NCBI GenBank assembly: GCA_020352895.1
Contig: CP070685.1
Coordinates: forward strand, 2,387,975 to 2,425,483
Source: Phycisphaerales bacterium
GTDB taxonomy: Bacteria > Planctomycetota > Phycisphaerae > UBA1845 > G020352895
DNA length: 37,509 bases
Reading direction: 5' to 3'
Both the position numbers and the translations under genes were made by a program. This document shows positions 15,702 through 23,268 of the stretch, one piece after another. The first letter of the stretch is position 1, and each line of letters starts with the position of its first letter. The notes under the pieces are model-generated. The model had not been told where the DNA came from and did not search any database. It saw only the letters and a list, made by a program, of their open reading frames with translations.

Positions 15702-17519
15702 ATGATGTGGCGCATGTCCTTCACTGTCGCAGGTATAGTGCTGGTCCTGGGTTCGTCGGTCGCGGCTCAACTCCCAGCTTCCCTGGACCTTCAGACCATT
15801 CGAGAGCTCCCGGTCCAGCACGATGGCCGGTGGCCTCCGTTGGACACGGTAGCGCGGGACCTGGTCGAGACGGTGACTGGAGAGGTTTTCTACCAGGGAC
15901 ATGACCCGGTCTTGCTGCTGCTGGGCTGGACCTTTGATGCGGCGAGCTGGATGGATCGCCCTTTGTTCAGCATCGCAAACGCCGAGCTTCGGGCCGAGCT
16001 TCAGCTGCCCGCCTCGAAGACATCCTTCTCCTACAACGAACTGGTCTCCCATCACCGTTTGCACGATCTGGTTGATGAGCTGGGCCGCGTGGAGGGCCGC
16101 AAACTGAACCCGCTGGAATCGAAGGTCAGCTCGATCGAGGAGAAGCTGATCGTGTTGCAGCGGATCTTCGCCGGGCAGGCAATCCGAGCGATCCCAGACC
16201 CCGAGAGTGTTGGAGGTTCCTGGCGTCCGCTTACCATGGCCAGAGAGGAGGAGCCTTCCGAAGTGGGCCAGGCTTTGGCGGCCTGGAAGCAGCTGCGGAG
16301 TGCGTTTCTGGCGGATGATGCGGAGGGTTTTGCGAAAGCATCGGAGCAGCTCAAGCATTCGTTGGCGGCCTTGCCAGCCGCCCATCGCCCCAGCCCAAAG
16401 CTCATCGCGACCGAACTGCGATATAACAGGCAGCATCCGTTTCGCAAGGCCTGGATGCTAATGGTGGCGGGAGCGGTCCTGGCGGCGGTGGCCGTGCCTC
16501 TGCGACGACGCTGGTTTGACGCGGTGTCGGTATTGGCCCTGATGGCAGGCTTCGGAGTGCTGACCTATGGCCTTTGGTTGCGCTGGTCGATCGCAGGTCG
16601 CATCCCGGCCGCCAACATGTTCGAGTCGCTGCTCTTCCTCAGTTGGGGCATGGGAGCTTTCGCTATCCTCTCCATGCTCATCATGCGTGACCGGATCGTG
16701 CCCCTGACTGCATCGGCGATGGGGGCCCTGGCCCTGATCCTGGCAGACTGCCTCCCGCTGGACAGCTACATCCGACCGATCGCCCCGGTGCTACTGGACA
16801 CGGTGTGGATGTCCATTCACGTGCCGATCATTATGTGCTCGTATTCCGTGTTGGCCCTGGCCATGCTGATCGCTCACGTACAATTGGTGGTGATGGCCGT
16901 CACGCCGCAGCGTCGGGAGTTGGCCAAGGCCGTCGACGCGCTGCACTACTGGTATATTCACGTTGGAGCAATCCTCTTACTGGTGGGGATCATCACCGGG
17001 AGCATGTGGGCGGCTTCCTCGTGGGGGCGCTACTGGGGTTGGGACCCTAAAGAGGTCTGGTCTCTCGTGGCTTTCCTCGGGTATCTGGCGATTCTGCACG
17101 TGCGAGCGGATCGCGAACGGGCCGCCTGGTGGATGTATGCGATCGCCGGTCTCCTGGTCGTGGGGCTTTTCGCTCTGGTTGCTCCCAAGCTGGCTCCGTT
17201 GAACGCAAGCAGGCTGCTCGCCTTGGGCGGCGCGGCTGCCGCCGTGTTCATCTTCGTCCTGGCCCGCGGCCAATTCGCCACCGCCTTCAAGAGCGTGCTG
17301 GCCTTCTGGCTCATCATCATGACTTACGTAGGGGTCAACTTCGTGCTGGGCATTGGCCTGCACAGCTACGGGTTCGGCACGGGAGCGGTGGTCCGTTATA
17401 TGTTCCTCATCGGCGGACTCGACCTGATCCTGATTGTGCTGTGCGCCTTGGTCTACTGGATGCGCCGCCAGCGACGCCCCTCCCCGACAATCGGCCCCGC
17501 CGGCGATGCGACGGGCTGA
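15702..17519 (+). CDS. ccsA: CcsA cytochrome c haem lyase with N-terminal extension (605 aa)
   Basis: The C-terminal half is a multi-helix membrane domain with the tryptophan-rich haem-handling WWD motif (MWAASSWGRYWGWDPKEVWSL) and flanking His residues such as SIHVP, HYWYIHVG and GIGLHSYG. The first 240 residues are an additional exported segment after a signal-like helix, with a helical, acidic character; many CcsA proteins lack it. An extended N-terminus is known in some bacterial phyla, but its function is not clear to me. ATG at 15702 is followed in frame by ATG at 15705. It acts with ResB in System II cytochrome c assembly. It ends 16 bases before the convergent pentahaem gene. Confidence 0.93.
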   Translation: MMWRMSFTVAGIVLVLGSSVAAQLPASLDLQTIRELPVQHDGRWPPLDTVARDLVETVTGEVFYQGHDPVLLLLGWTFDAASWMDRPLFSIANAELRAELQLPASKTSFSYNELVSHHRLHDLVDELGRVEGRKLNPLESKVSSIEEKLIVLQRIFAGQAIRAIPDPESVGGSWRPLTMAREEEPSEVGQALAAWKQLRSAFLADDAEGFAKASEQLKHSLAALPAAHRPSPKLIATELRYNRQHPFRKAWMLMVAGAVLAAVAVPLRRRWFDAVSVLALMAGFGVLTYGLWLRWSIAGRIPAANMFESLLFLSWGMGAFAILSMLIMRDRIVPLTASAMGALALILADCLPLDSYIRPIAPVLLDTVWMSIHVPIIMCSYSVLALAMLIAHVQLVVMAVTPQRRELAKAVDALHYWYIHVGAILLLVGIITGSMWAASSWGRYWGWDPKEVWSLVAFLGYLAILHVRADRERAAWWMYAIAGLLVVGLFALVAPKLAPLNASRLLALGGAAAAVFIFVLARGQFATAFKSVLAFWLIIMTYVGVNFVLGIGLHSYGFGTGAVVRYMFLIGGLDLILIVLCALVYWMRRQRRPSPTIGPAGDATG

Positions 17520-17525
17520 CATTCT

Positions 17526-17539
17526 CTGAGCAAACTCAG
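17526..17539. terminator. short stem-loop between convergent genes
   Basis: CTGAG-CAAA-CTCAG is a 5-bp stem with a tetraloop between the ends of ccsA and the convergent pentahaem gene, overlapping the latter's stop codon. There is no T-run. It may act as a weak bidirectional terminator. Confidence 0.3.
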
Positions 17540-18516
17540 TCGTCGGAGCCCAGAGTGGTGTTGGGCATGACTCCCTCAGAGTCGTGCCGGTCGCAGTAGG
17601 CCTTCTTATAGTAGACCAGCACTCTGGCGAATAGAAGCAGAAAGGCCGTTACCGCCAGGGCCGTGAGAGTCTGGCTCCTGCGGGCCCGGCGCAGGGCCAG
17701 GACAAGCTCGTATGCGTAGTCGGTTTGCCCCGCCACCGCCTCGACGGATCGGCTCAGCTCCTTGATGTCACGCATGTTGAAGCTGTGGAACACGCGTCGC
17801 AGGCGTGAATGCGTCTCGGGTGTGTGATGGTGCATTTCGGCCAGGGCCAGGTTACGATACCCCATCTCTTCCAGCTCATTGAACTTCTCCGCGGAAGAGT
17901 CGATCAGTTCGGCCGTCTCCTGGAGAACTACCTTGATCTCGGCGACGACTTTCATGGTGCTGGCCTGGTGACAGGGTGAACACCGTCCGCCTTCAGCGCG
18001 CGGGCGGGTGTCGACGATGTCGAGCGTGGCCGGACCGATGGCGTGGCTGCCTTGTCCATGACAGAACAGACAGGACGGATCGCCGAAGTTGCCGTGCGGG
18101 CTGCCCAAGTGTTTTTCCATGATCTCGGTGTGGCATCGTCCACAGAAATAGGAAATGCTTCGGCCTCGGGCTCGACCAATAAAGGTGCCCTCTCGACCCT
18201 GAACGCTGAGGAACTCAGGATTGCGAGCCAAGTGTGAGGCCTGCTTCCAGGCCTCGTCAGAGGGGAACTGTTCGAGCCTTGCGGAGGAATCCCCCCCGTG
18301 GCATCCGTCGCAGGCCACGTTGTTCTGGTGGTGCACGCTTCGGGCCCACTCCAGGTCCACGATTTCCGCGGAGCGCCCAGCGAGATTGCGATGGCACTGG
18401 ACGCAGGCGTTGTGTTCATAACGATTGGCGGGGGCTTGCCCTTCCGGCGGCGAGGTGGTCTCGGAAGCGGGGCCGGCCAGCAACAAGGCGATGATCGAGA
18501 GCCACGGTAAGATCAC
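17536..18516 (-). CDS. membrane-anchored pentahaem cytochrome c of the bc complex (326 aa)
   Basis: The GTG at 18514-18516 overlaps the stop of the subunit IV gene (GTGA) and has GAGGA upstream; earlier in-frame codons would lie inside that gene. A signal peptide is followed by five haem motifs, CVQCH, CDGCH, CGRCH, CLFCH and CSPCH, in the first two thirds of the protein. A helical region and a C-terminal membrane helix (about 290-308, TALAVTAFLLLFARVLVYY) come next. Encoded last after Rieske, b6 and subunit IV genes, it takes the place of cytochrome c1 or f as electron exit from the quinol-oxidising complex. Multihaem partners of this kind are known in several anaerobes, including Geobacter Cbc complexes and anammox bc complexes. 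Confidence 0.88.
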   Translation of the reverse strand: MILPWLSIIALLLAGPASETTSPPEGQAPANRYEHNACVQCHRNLAGRSAEIVDLEWARSVHHQNNVACDGCHGGDSSARLEQFPSDEAWKQASHLARNPEFLSVQGREGTFIGRARGRSISYFCGRCHTEIMEKHLGSPHGNFGDPSCLFCHGQGSHAIGPATLDIVDTRPRAEGGRCSPCHQASTMKVVAEIKVVLQETAELIDSSAEKFNELEEMGYRNLALAEMHHHTPETHSRLRRVFHSFNMRDIKELSRSVEAVAGQTDYAYELVLALRRARRSQTLTALAVTAFLLLFARVLVYYKKAYCDRHDSEGVMPNTTLGSDD

Positions 18517-19082
18517 GGTGAGGAATCCTCGTCCCGGTACAGCACCCGTCGGATGGTGCGGTGTTCGTGGATGAGCAGGATGTAGAACAAGATGACTCCT
18601 GCGGCGAACAGCAGGGTAAACAGCAGAGACGGCGGCCAGACTGCCCAGAAAGTGAGGGCCAAGGCCGCGGCGATCACCAGGGTGACCAATGTGGTGTGCA
18701 GTCGCCCGGGACGCTTGTGGGACCAGCGCCGAGCCCAGGCAGGCAGGAGAATCACGGCGAGGATGAACGGGCCCTGCGACAATACCCCGACGGTCTTGCC
18801 TGAAATGCCGAGAAACTCGGACGGGGGCAGCTTCAGATACTGGTAGACGGCCAGGAAATACCACTCGGGACGGATGTGTTCAGGAGTGGCCCGCGGATCA
18901 GCCGGCGTCTCCTCCTCGATGAGTTCTCCCAGGCCGACGTAGTCGAGCACCACCGGCAGCACGACCAGACCCCCGACGACGGCCAGCGTACACAGAACCA
19001 CCACTCCCATGCGCAGGATTTCATTCGGCCAGAAGGGCTCGAGCTGTTGCGGAGTGTACTGCTTGCGATAGTCAACAGCCAT
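18513..19082 (-). CDS. petD: cytochrome b C-terminal domain protein / subunit IV (189 aa)
   Basis: This corresponds to the C-terminal half of cytochrome b, encoded separately as in b6f-type complexes. The quinol-oxidation (Qo) site motif PEWY is present in RPEWYFLAVYQYLK (about residues 72-85). About four hydrophobic helices follow and precede it. The ATG at 19080-19082 has GGGAGGG about 12 bases upstream. It starts 22 bases after the b6 gene stop, and its own stop overlaps the pentahaem start, so the genes are tightly co-expressed. The N-terminus (YRKQYTPQQLEPFWPNE) is cytoplasmic. It is expected to assemble with the b6-type protein and the Rieske protein. Confidence 0.92.
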   Translation of the reverse strand: MAVDYRKQYTPQQLEPFWPNEILRMGVVVLCTLAVVGGLVVLPVVLDYVGLGELIEEETPADPRATPEHIRPEWYFLAVYQYLKLPPSEFLGISGKTVGVLSQGPFILAVILLPAWARRWSHKRPGRLHTTLVTLVIAAALALTFWAVWPPSLLFTLLFAAGVILFYILLIHEHRTIRRVLYRDEDSSP

Positions 19083-19104
19083 AGTGGCGAATCCCTCCCT
19101 CTGC

Positions 19105-19764
19105 TCAAAGCGGTCTTGAGATTCCGGTCCGGCGGATCATGGCAAAATGCATGGCCATGAAGATCACCAGACCGGCGGGCAGCACCCAAATGTGCATCGC
19201 GAAGAAGAAGCCCAGGGTCTCGCCCGAGATCCCAGGCCCTCGGCGGGCCCAGGTGACCACATGTTCTCCGACGAACGGGATGGCCCCGGGGATTTCAGTA
19301 CCTACACTGGCCCCCCAGTAGCTGAGGTTGGTCCAAGGCAGCAGATAGCCGGTGAAGGCCAGGAATACGGTAAGACTCAGAAGGACAACCCCGGAGACCC
19401 AGTGTAGCTCGCGCGGGGAGCGGTAGATTTTGAAGTAGGCGATACGGGCCATGTGCATCAGAACCAAGGCGATCATGACGTTGGCTCCAACCACGTGGAC
19501 CCGCTGGATCAGCCATCCCATGGGGACGTTGCTCTTGATGAACGTCACCGAATCCCAAGCCCGTCCCGGGTCAGGCTTGTAATAGATTAGCAGCAAGATG
19601 CCGGTGAAAACCTGGATCAGAAAGACCAGCAAGGCCAGGCCGCCAAAGCATGCCGACCATCCCAGGGTGCGCGGTACCCACTTCCGGGTGACGTTCTTTT
19701 CGATCAGGGGGGTGAGCTGGTAACGATCATCCAGACCCTGGTAAATGGACCTTAAAACTCTCAC
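19105..19764 (-). CDS. petB: cytochrome b6-type N-terminal cytochrome b (219 aa)
   Basis: Four membrane helices carry two pairs of axial His for the b-haems. In the second helix the pair is separated by 13 residues (RVH...LMHM), and in the fourth by 14 residues (AMH...AMHF), the spacing of b6-type rather than mitochondrial-type cytochrome b. The segment between, TGYLLPWTNLSYWGASVGTEIP, is the usual quinol-site loop. The start is a GTG at 19762-19764 with GGAAGG upstream. A long N-terminal amphipathic stretch (RSIYQGLDDRYQLTPLIEKNV) is normal for the family. It works with subunit IV and Rieske proteins in oxidising quinol. Confidence 0.93.
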   Translation of the reverse strand: MRVLRSIYQGLDDRYQLTPLIEKNVTRKWVPRTLGWSACFGGLALLVFLIQVFTGILLLIYYKPDPGRAWDSVTFIKSNVPMGWLIQRVHVVGANVMIALVLMHMARIAYFKIYRSPRELHWVSGVVLLSLTVFLAFTGYLLPWTNLSYWGASVGTEIPGAIPFVGEHVVTWARRGPGISGETLGFFFAMHIWVLPAGLVIFMAMHFAMIRRTGISRPL

Positions 19765-19798
19765 GGTCTATACCGCCTTCCCGTTGAGGCCTCTCATC

Positions 19799-20248
19799 TC
19801 AGGTGATCCTCAGGACGTCGTCCTGGATCTGGAAGGGCACCGATTCCAGGGGGGCGTTAACCGGGCCGGCGACCGGCTTCCCATTGTCGCTGAACACAGC
19901 TCCGTGGCAGGGGCACTTGAATGTGCGCGTGGCCCCTTCCCACTGGACCACGCAACCAAGATGAGGGCAGGCCCCGTTAAAAGCCCGCACTTGTCCGTCG
20001 ACTTTTATGACAGCAATCTGACGACCCAGGTGCTCACCCCAGATCGCCGTACCCTCAGCGAGGTCGGCCAAGGGCACTTCCATAGAGCCCTGTTGCGACA
20101 TAGACTTGGGAAGCTTGAGGAAGGTGGTCACCGGGTAGCCTACCATGCCGGCCGAAGCGACAGCCATTCCTCCGATTGCCATCTTGCAGAACCGGCGGCG
20201 GTCGCTCGGCTTCGAGGACGAGTCTTGAGCATGTGACGCATTGTTCAT
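19799..20248 (-). CDS. petC: Rieske [2Fe-2S] protein, likely low-potential (149 aa)
   Basis: The ATG at 20246-20248 overlaps the upstream stop (ATGA) and has AAGGTGG about 8 bases upstream, which favours it over a GTG 12 bases earlier. An N-terminal twin-arginine signal/anchor (SDRRRFCKM, then a hydrophobic helix) is followed by the cluster-binding boxes CPHLGC (C94, H96, C99) and CPCHG (C112, C114, H115). In high-potential Rieske proteins the second box continues Ser-x-Tyr, whose hydroxyls raise the cluster potential; here it reads Ala-Val-Phe (117-119), lacking both. This is expected to lower the potential and fits a menaquinol-type complex. It passes electrons from quinol to the pentahaem cytochrome. 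Confidence 0.93.
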   Translation of the reverse strand: MNNASHAQDSSSKPSDRRRFCKMAIGGMAVASAGMVGYPVTTFLKLPKSMSQQGSMEVPLADLAEGTAIWGEHLGRQIAVIKVDGQVRAFNGACPHLGCVVQWEGATRTFKCPCHGAVFSDNGKPVAGPVNAPLESVPFQIQDDVLRIT

Positions 20249-21324
20249 TTCGTTTCCCACCTTAGTTCGCGTCCATAGAGCAGCAGCTCGGATGCCCGTC
20301 TGTAATACCCTAGTGCGGCGTCCGTGTCGCCCATCCTCTCCGCCACGAATCCCGCCAGATAGCGGACCCGTGGATCGTCGGGTCTCCTGCGAAGCAGGTC
20401 GAGAAGCCGCTGATGGGCGGACTCAAGTTCAGCCCCGCCACGCAGAGCCTCGATTTGGACCAATCCCAGGGCCGCATCCACCGATCCAGGTTCCAGACCC
20501 AACGCGTAGCGGAAGTGCTCTTCGGACCGGGGTAGGTTGCGGCTGTTGAGCATCAGGGTGCCCAGCCCGATGTGGGCCGGGATGCAGTCGGGATCAATCT
20601 CAAGAGCCTCCTGAAACTTGCTAAGGGCCATCTCCGCGCTTCCTCGGGTAGCGAGTTGCTCACCGAGGGCCGACAGCCATCGGGCTCGGCCCGGGCCCTC
20701 GGGGCCTTCGGCAAGCGTAGCGGCGGCCCGCCTCCGGCTGAACTGCTCCTCAGTAAGCTGGCCGGCGGCGAAGAATAACGCGTCTGTGACCAAATCCTGG
20801 AAGTCGAGAGGGTATCCCGGGCAGGAGAGGGTCACCAGGCCGGTGGGGTCGATGACCACCAAGCTAGGCAGAACGATCACGTGATATGCGGCGAAACTGT
20901 GGCGCTGCGGGTCATGAAGGATAGGCAGCGTTATTCCTTTGTCTGCGGCCTCGGCGGCGAGCTGGGCGGCAGGTGCGTCCTGCGTGATGATCAGAAATGT
21001 CGATACGTTGAGTTCCGACATTGGAGGGCCGTGCAAGACGGTGCTGATGTCGCTGGCGGCCTCGACTGAATTGGTGTTGTAGAGTTCACCGAACAACAAC
21101 ACTACGGGCCGCCCCCGATGGTCGGCGATCCGAACCGATGGCCCTTCCAGTGTGGCAAGGGTCAACTCTGGGGCCGGCTCACCCGCTGGCACAAGTGACT
21201 CGGTCCTGGCCGACGCCATGGCGATGCCCGGTAGTCCACACCAGGCCAAGATCAGGATCATGGCACGACGGTCGCGGAGCCCTGGGTCCTTCAGGAACGA
21301 AATTGGTTGACTGAGCACAATCAT
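20245..21324 (-). CDS. exported redoxin-fold protein without CXXC, fused to TPR repeats (359 aa)
   Basis: The ATG at 21322-21324 overlaps the stop of the 15-haem gene (ATGA). A hydrophobic signal (about 22-38) is followed by a thioredoxin/TlpA-like domain beginning GEPAPELTLATLEG, but where the active CXXC should be it reads GELYNTNSV, with no cysteine. It keeps the later cis-Pro strand (IVLPSLVVIDPTG). The C-terminal 130 residues are tetratricopeptide repeats (ALSKFQEALEIDPDCIPAHIGLGTLM and similar). A paralogue is encoded at 30023-31024 and also follows a 15-haem cytochrome gene. With no redox cysteines it is probably a binding or chaperone scaffold, perhaps for apocytochrome or complex assembly; this is inference. 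Confidence 0.8.
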   Translation of the reverse strand: MIVLSQPISFLKDPGLRDRRAMILILAWCGLPGIAMASARTESLVPAGEPAPELTLATLEGPSVRIADHRGRPVVLLFGELYNTNSVEAASDISTVLHGPPMSELNVSTFLIITQDAPAAQLAAEAADKGITLPILHDPQRHSFAAYHVIVLPSLVVIDPTGLVTLSCPGYPLDFQDLVTDALFFAAGQLTEEQFSRRRAAATLAEGPEGPGRARWLSALGEQLATRGSAEMALSKFQEALEIDPDCIPAHIGLGTLMLNSRNLPRSEEHFRYALGLEPGSVDAALGLVQIEALRGGAELESAHQRLLDLLRRRPDDPRVRYLAGFVAERMGDTDAALGYYRRASELLLYGRELRWETK

Positions 21325-22712
21325 TGGTCGGCATCCACTTTGAGATCGGGCGCGGGGAGGAGAGCCCCGCCGTCTGGGTTTCGAGCATATTCCTGAGGCT
21401 CATGACATCCTGGGGCACAACGGCCACCGTCCGGTAGGACGTTGAAGTTGATCTCGATCTCCCAACCACCGGTGCCGAAGGGCACTTTCTGGCGGATGTG
21501 AAACGGGCTTCGGGAGGCGTGCACCTCGTGGCAGGCCCGGCAGGTGCGGCCTTTTGTCTCCTTGTTAACGTGGACGAAATGGAGGTTCCGCTCACCGTGC
21601 CGAAATCCCGTGACACCCGTTCCACTCTCCTCCGTAACCATTTCTTTGATGTGGCAGCTGAAACAAAGGTCGTAATTCTGGAGGTCAAACGGTGCGTAGA
21701 ACATCTCGGGATATTCCTGCGACAGCAGCCTGAAGTTGGCTGAGGCGTGGGGGTTGTGACAAGCCGAGCAGTTGGCTCGGTCCACCGGTCCGTGATGATC
21801 CGGATTGTTCTTGAGTACGGTGGCCATGTCCGCGAGCCTGTTGCCATCCGCCGTCTCGATGGGGCGGTCGTGGCAAGAGAGACAAAGGCCCATGAGCGGC
21901 TCGGCCAGGAGCTTGGGCAGCATGCCCCCGTGGCCCAAGTGGCAGGCGGTACAGGACTCCTCCGTACGAATCGCCCCGTGCACATGCTTCGAGGTCTCAA
22001 CAAGGCGCCTGATGGGTTCATGCTCGTGGCATGAGAAGCAGAGTTGCGGAGCCCCACCTCTCAGTTGGGCCGGATGAGTCGAAGCATGAGGGTCATGACA
22101 GACGGTGCATGCTCTATCAACCACCGCTTGGTGGGAATGACGTGAGCGCGCGAGCCGGTCCACCACGTCTTCGTGGCAGAGCAGGCAGAGGTCCGTCTCC
22201 TCTCGAGCCAGCAAGTCAGGATACCAGGATGAATGTGACTCATGGCATACCACGCAGGCTCCGGCGGCGACCGGTCCGTGGACGTGGCCCTCGCGCTCGA
22301 ACTTTTCAGCCGGATGGCACCGGAAGCACAGCCCGCCGGCGGGATCCTCATGCAAGTGTAAGCGGTGATCGCTCCCGTGGGGGTCGTGGCATCCAGTGCA
22401 GTCCCCCTCTGCCACGGCCTCGTGAACAAACGTGCGATGGCTCTGCACGTGACAGAGCGAACACAATCGGCGCGGAGCGGCGGCAAAGGCAAACCGGTGA
22501 GCAGCAGCATCAGCCAGTTGGTGGCAGGCCTGACATCGTCGCTGCGCTGCCGGAGCATGGAGCGCGCTTCCACGGAGGACATCACCATGACATTCGGCCG
22601 TCACGCATGCAGAGACCGGGCCCGTGGGGCGGTCCACGGGCGTCTGCCAAGGGAACAAGGCGGCGGCCAGCAGCGACGCGTTGGTGAACAGTGAGTGGCA
22701 GGGACCGGTCAT
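21321..22712 (-). CDS. pentadecahaem c-type cytochrome A (463 aa)
   Basis: Thirteen CXXCH motifs lie between a first CVTAECH (CX4CH) and a last CAPGCH (CX3CH), giving up to 15 haems in about 410 residues. Many occur in the CHDPHAS / CHE.H contexts of doubled-CXXCH cytochromes. The same 1+13+1 pattern and C-terminal signature (RTCRACHEVHAS...VPFGTGGW) recur in the proteins at 27036 and 28575. The ATG at 22710-22712 gives a plausible signal segment (SLFTNASLLAAALFP); an in-frame start 285 bases further upstream would lie across the promoter and hairpins and is rejected. It is the first gene of the bc operon, with a sigma-54 promoter about 160 bases upstream. It likely accepts electrons from the bc complex in the periplasm. 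Confidence 0.88.
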   Translation of the reverse strand: MTGPCHSLFTNASLLAAALFPWQTPVDRPTGPVSACVTAECHGDVLRGSALHAPAAQRRCQACHQLADAAAHRFAFAAAPRRLCSLCHVQSHRTFVHEAVAEGDCTGCHDPHGSDHRLHLHEDPAGGLCFRCHPAEKFEREGHVHGPVAAGACVVCHESHSSWYPDLLAREETDLCLLCHEDVVDRLARSRHSHQAVVDRACTVCHDPHASTHPAQLRGGAPQLCFSCHEHEPIRRLVETSKHVHGAIRTEESCTACHLGHGGMLPKLLAEPLMGLCLSCHDRPIETADGNRLADMATVLKNNPDHHGPVDRANCSACHNPHASANFRLLSQEYPEMFYAPFDLQNYDLCFSCHIKEMVTEESGTGVTGFRHGERNLHFVHVNKETKGRTCRACHEVHASRSPFHIRQKVPFGTGGWEIEINFNVLPDGGRCAPGCHEPQEYARNPDGGALLPAPDLKVDADQ

Positions 22713-22766
22713 CGTACGAGCACCATCGCGGCTATGCGACCTTGTAGCAAGGGGGCTCAGAGCATC

Positions 22767-22784
22767 ATTCTCAATATCGAGAAG
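22767..22784. promoter_or_regulatory. inverted repeat, candidate operator shared with 13711-13728
   Basis: ATTCTCAATATCGAGAAG is an inverted repeat (TTCTC/GAGAA with a 6-base spacer). On the minus strand it shares TTCTCGAT-N2-TGAGAAT with the element before resB. It lies 55 bases before the 15-haem start and inside the predicted transcript, so it may be an operator, a downstream activator site or an RNA hairpin. Confidence 0.45.
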
Positions 22785-22857
22785 ACGCCCTGGCGAGTAC
22801 CGGGCAGGGTTCCCGTTTATGAGAACCTGCCGGCTATCGAGCACGGGAACTGCCGTG
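22768..22857 (-). ncRNA. structured 5' leader of the bc operon: three consecutive stem-loops
   Basis: Transcription from the minus-strand sigma-54 promoter should start near 22862 and give a leader of about 150 bases. Read in that direction there are three stems: CACGG/CCGTG (22842-22857), a longer stem CCGGCAGGTTC/GAACCCTGCCCGG with two single-base bulges (22800-22833), and TTCTC/GAGAA (22768-22783). No known riboswitch class is recognised. The arrangement could affect mRNA stability or translation. Confidence 0.35.
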
Positions 22858-22872
22858 TTGCCCGATATTATG

Positions 22873-22888
22873 GGCAAGTTGCGTGCCC
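22873..22888 (-). promoter_or_regulatory. sigma-54 (-24/-12) promoter of the 15-haem/bc operon
   Basis: On the minus strand the bases are GGGCACGCAACTTGCC. GG and GC are separated by exactly ten bases, and only the first base departs from TGGCACG-N4-TTGC. It is about 160 bases upstream of the 15-haem start at 22712. Confidence 0.65.
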
Positions 22889-23093
22889 GACGCGCCGGTG
22901 GACCCAAGCCGTTCCGGATATGGTGGCCACCCCAGGACGCCAGCAGCGGCCCCCAATCCGGCGAGCGTTTACGCTTGGGGGGCTGTCCTCCACGCAATAG
23001 ACAGGTTTGGCGGGGACCGTATCCTTGACGACCAGAGGCAGGTCGGCGTATCGCAATTCTCTTGGTCCGCGACAGAGGGCGCCAAGCTCATGA

Positions 23094-23109
23094 TGGCACG
23101 CTGATTGCT
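23094..23109 (+). promoter_or_regulatory. sigma-54 (-24/-12) promoter of the c/b-fusion operon
   Basis: TGGCACGCTGATTGCT matches the full RpoN consensus TGGCACG-N4-TTGCW. It lies about 160 bases upstream of the start at 23269 and is the best sigma-54 match in the window. Confidence 0.8.
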
Positions 23110-23268
23110 CCATCCCCAGGGTAGCGCTCGCACGCTAGGATGCCGTCCATGCGCGCGCCTACGCGCCAGCGCGGCGACCACACCGACAGTGCCCAGGACG
23201 ACTGACGGCCCCATGGGCCTCCTAGGTGATTCGGGTCGTGGGGGAGATCGAATCGTCAGGGCATCGGG

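Larger units (their letters stand above)
22713..23268. other. divergent regulatory region between the two cytochrome operons
   Basis: These 556 bases contain no supported gene. They hold opposed sigma-54 promoters at 22873-22888 (minus) and 23094-23109 (plus), about 160 bases from their respective start codons, and a run of hairpins in the minus-strand leader. Between the promoters lie a palindrome GGTGGCCACC (22922-22931) and an inverted repeat AGCGT-TT-ACGCT (22964-22975), which are possible activator sites serving both directions. Confidence 0.6.

Noticed and set aside
22713-22997. N-terminal extension of 95 codons on the first 15-haem cytochrome
   Set aside because: It would cover the sigma-54 promoter and leader hairpins and bury the signal peptide; the ATG at 22712 is preferred.
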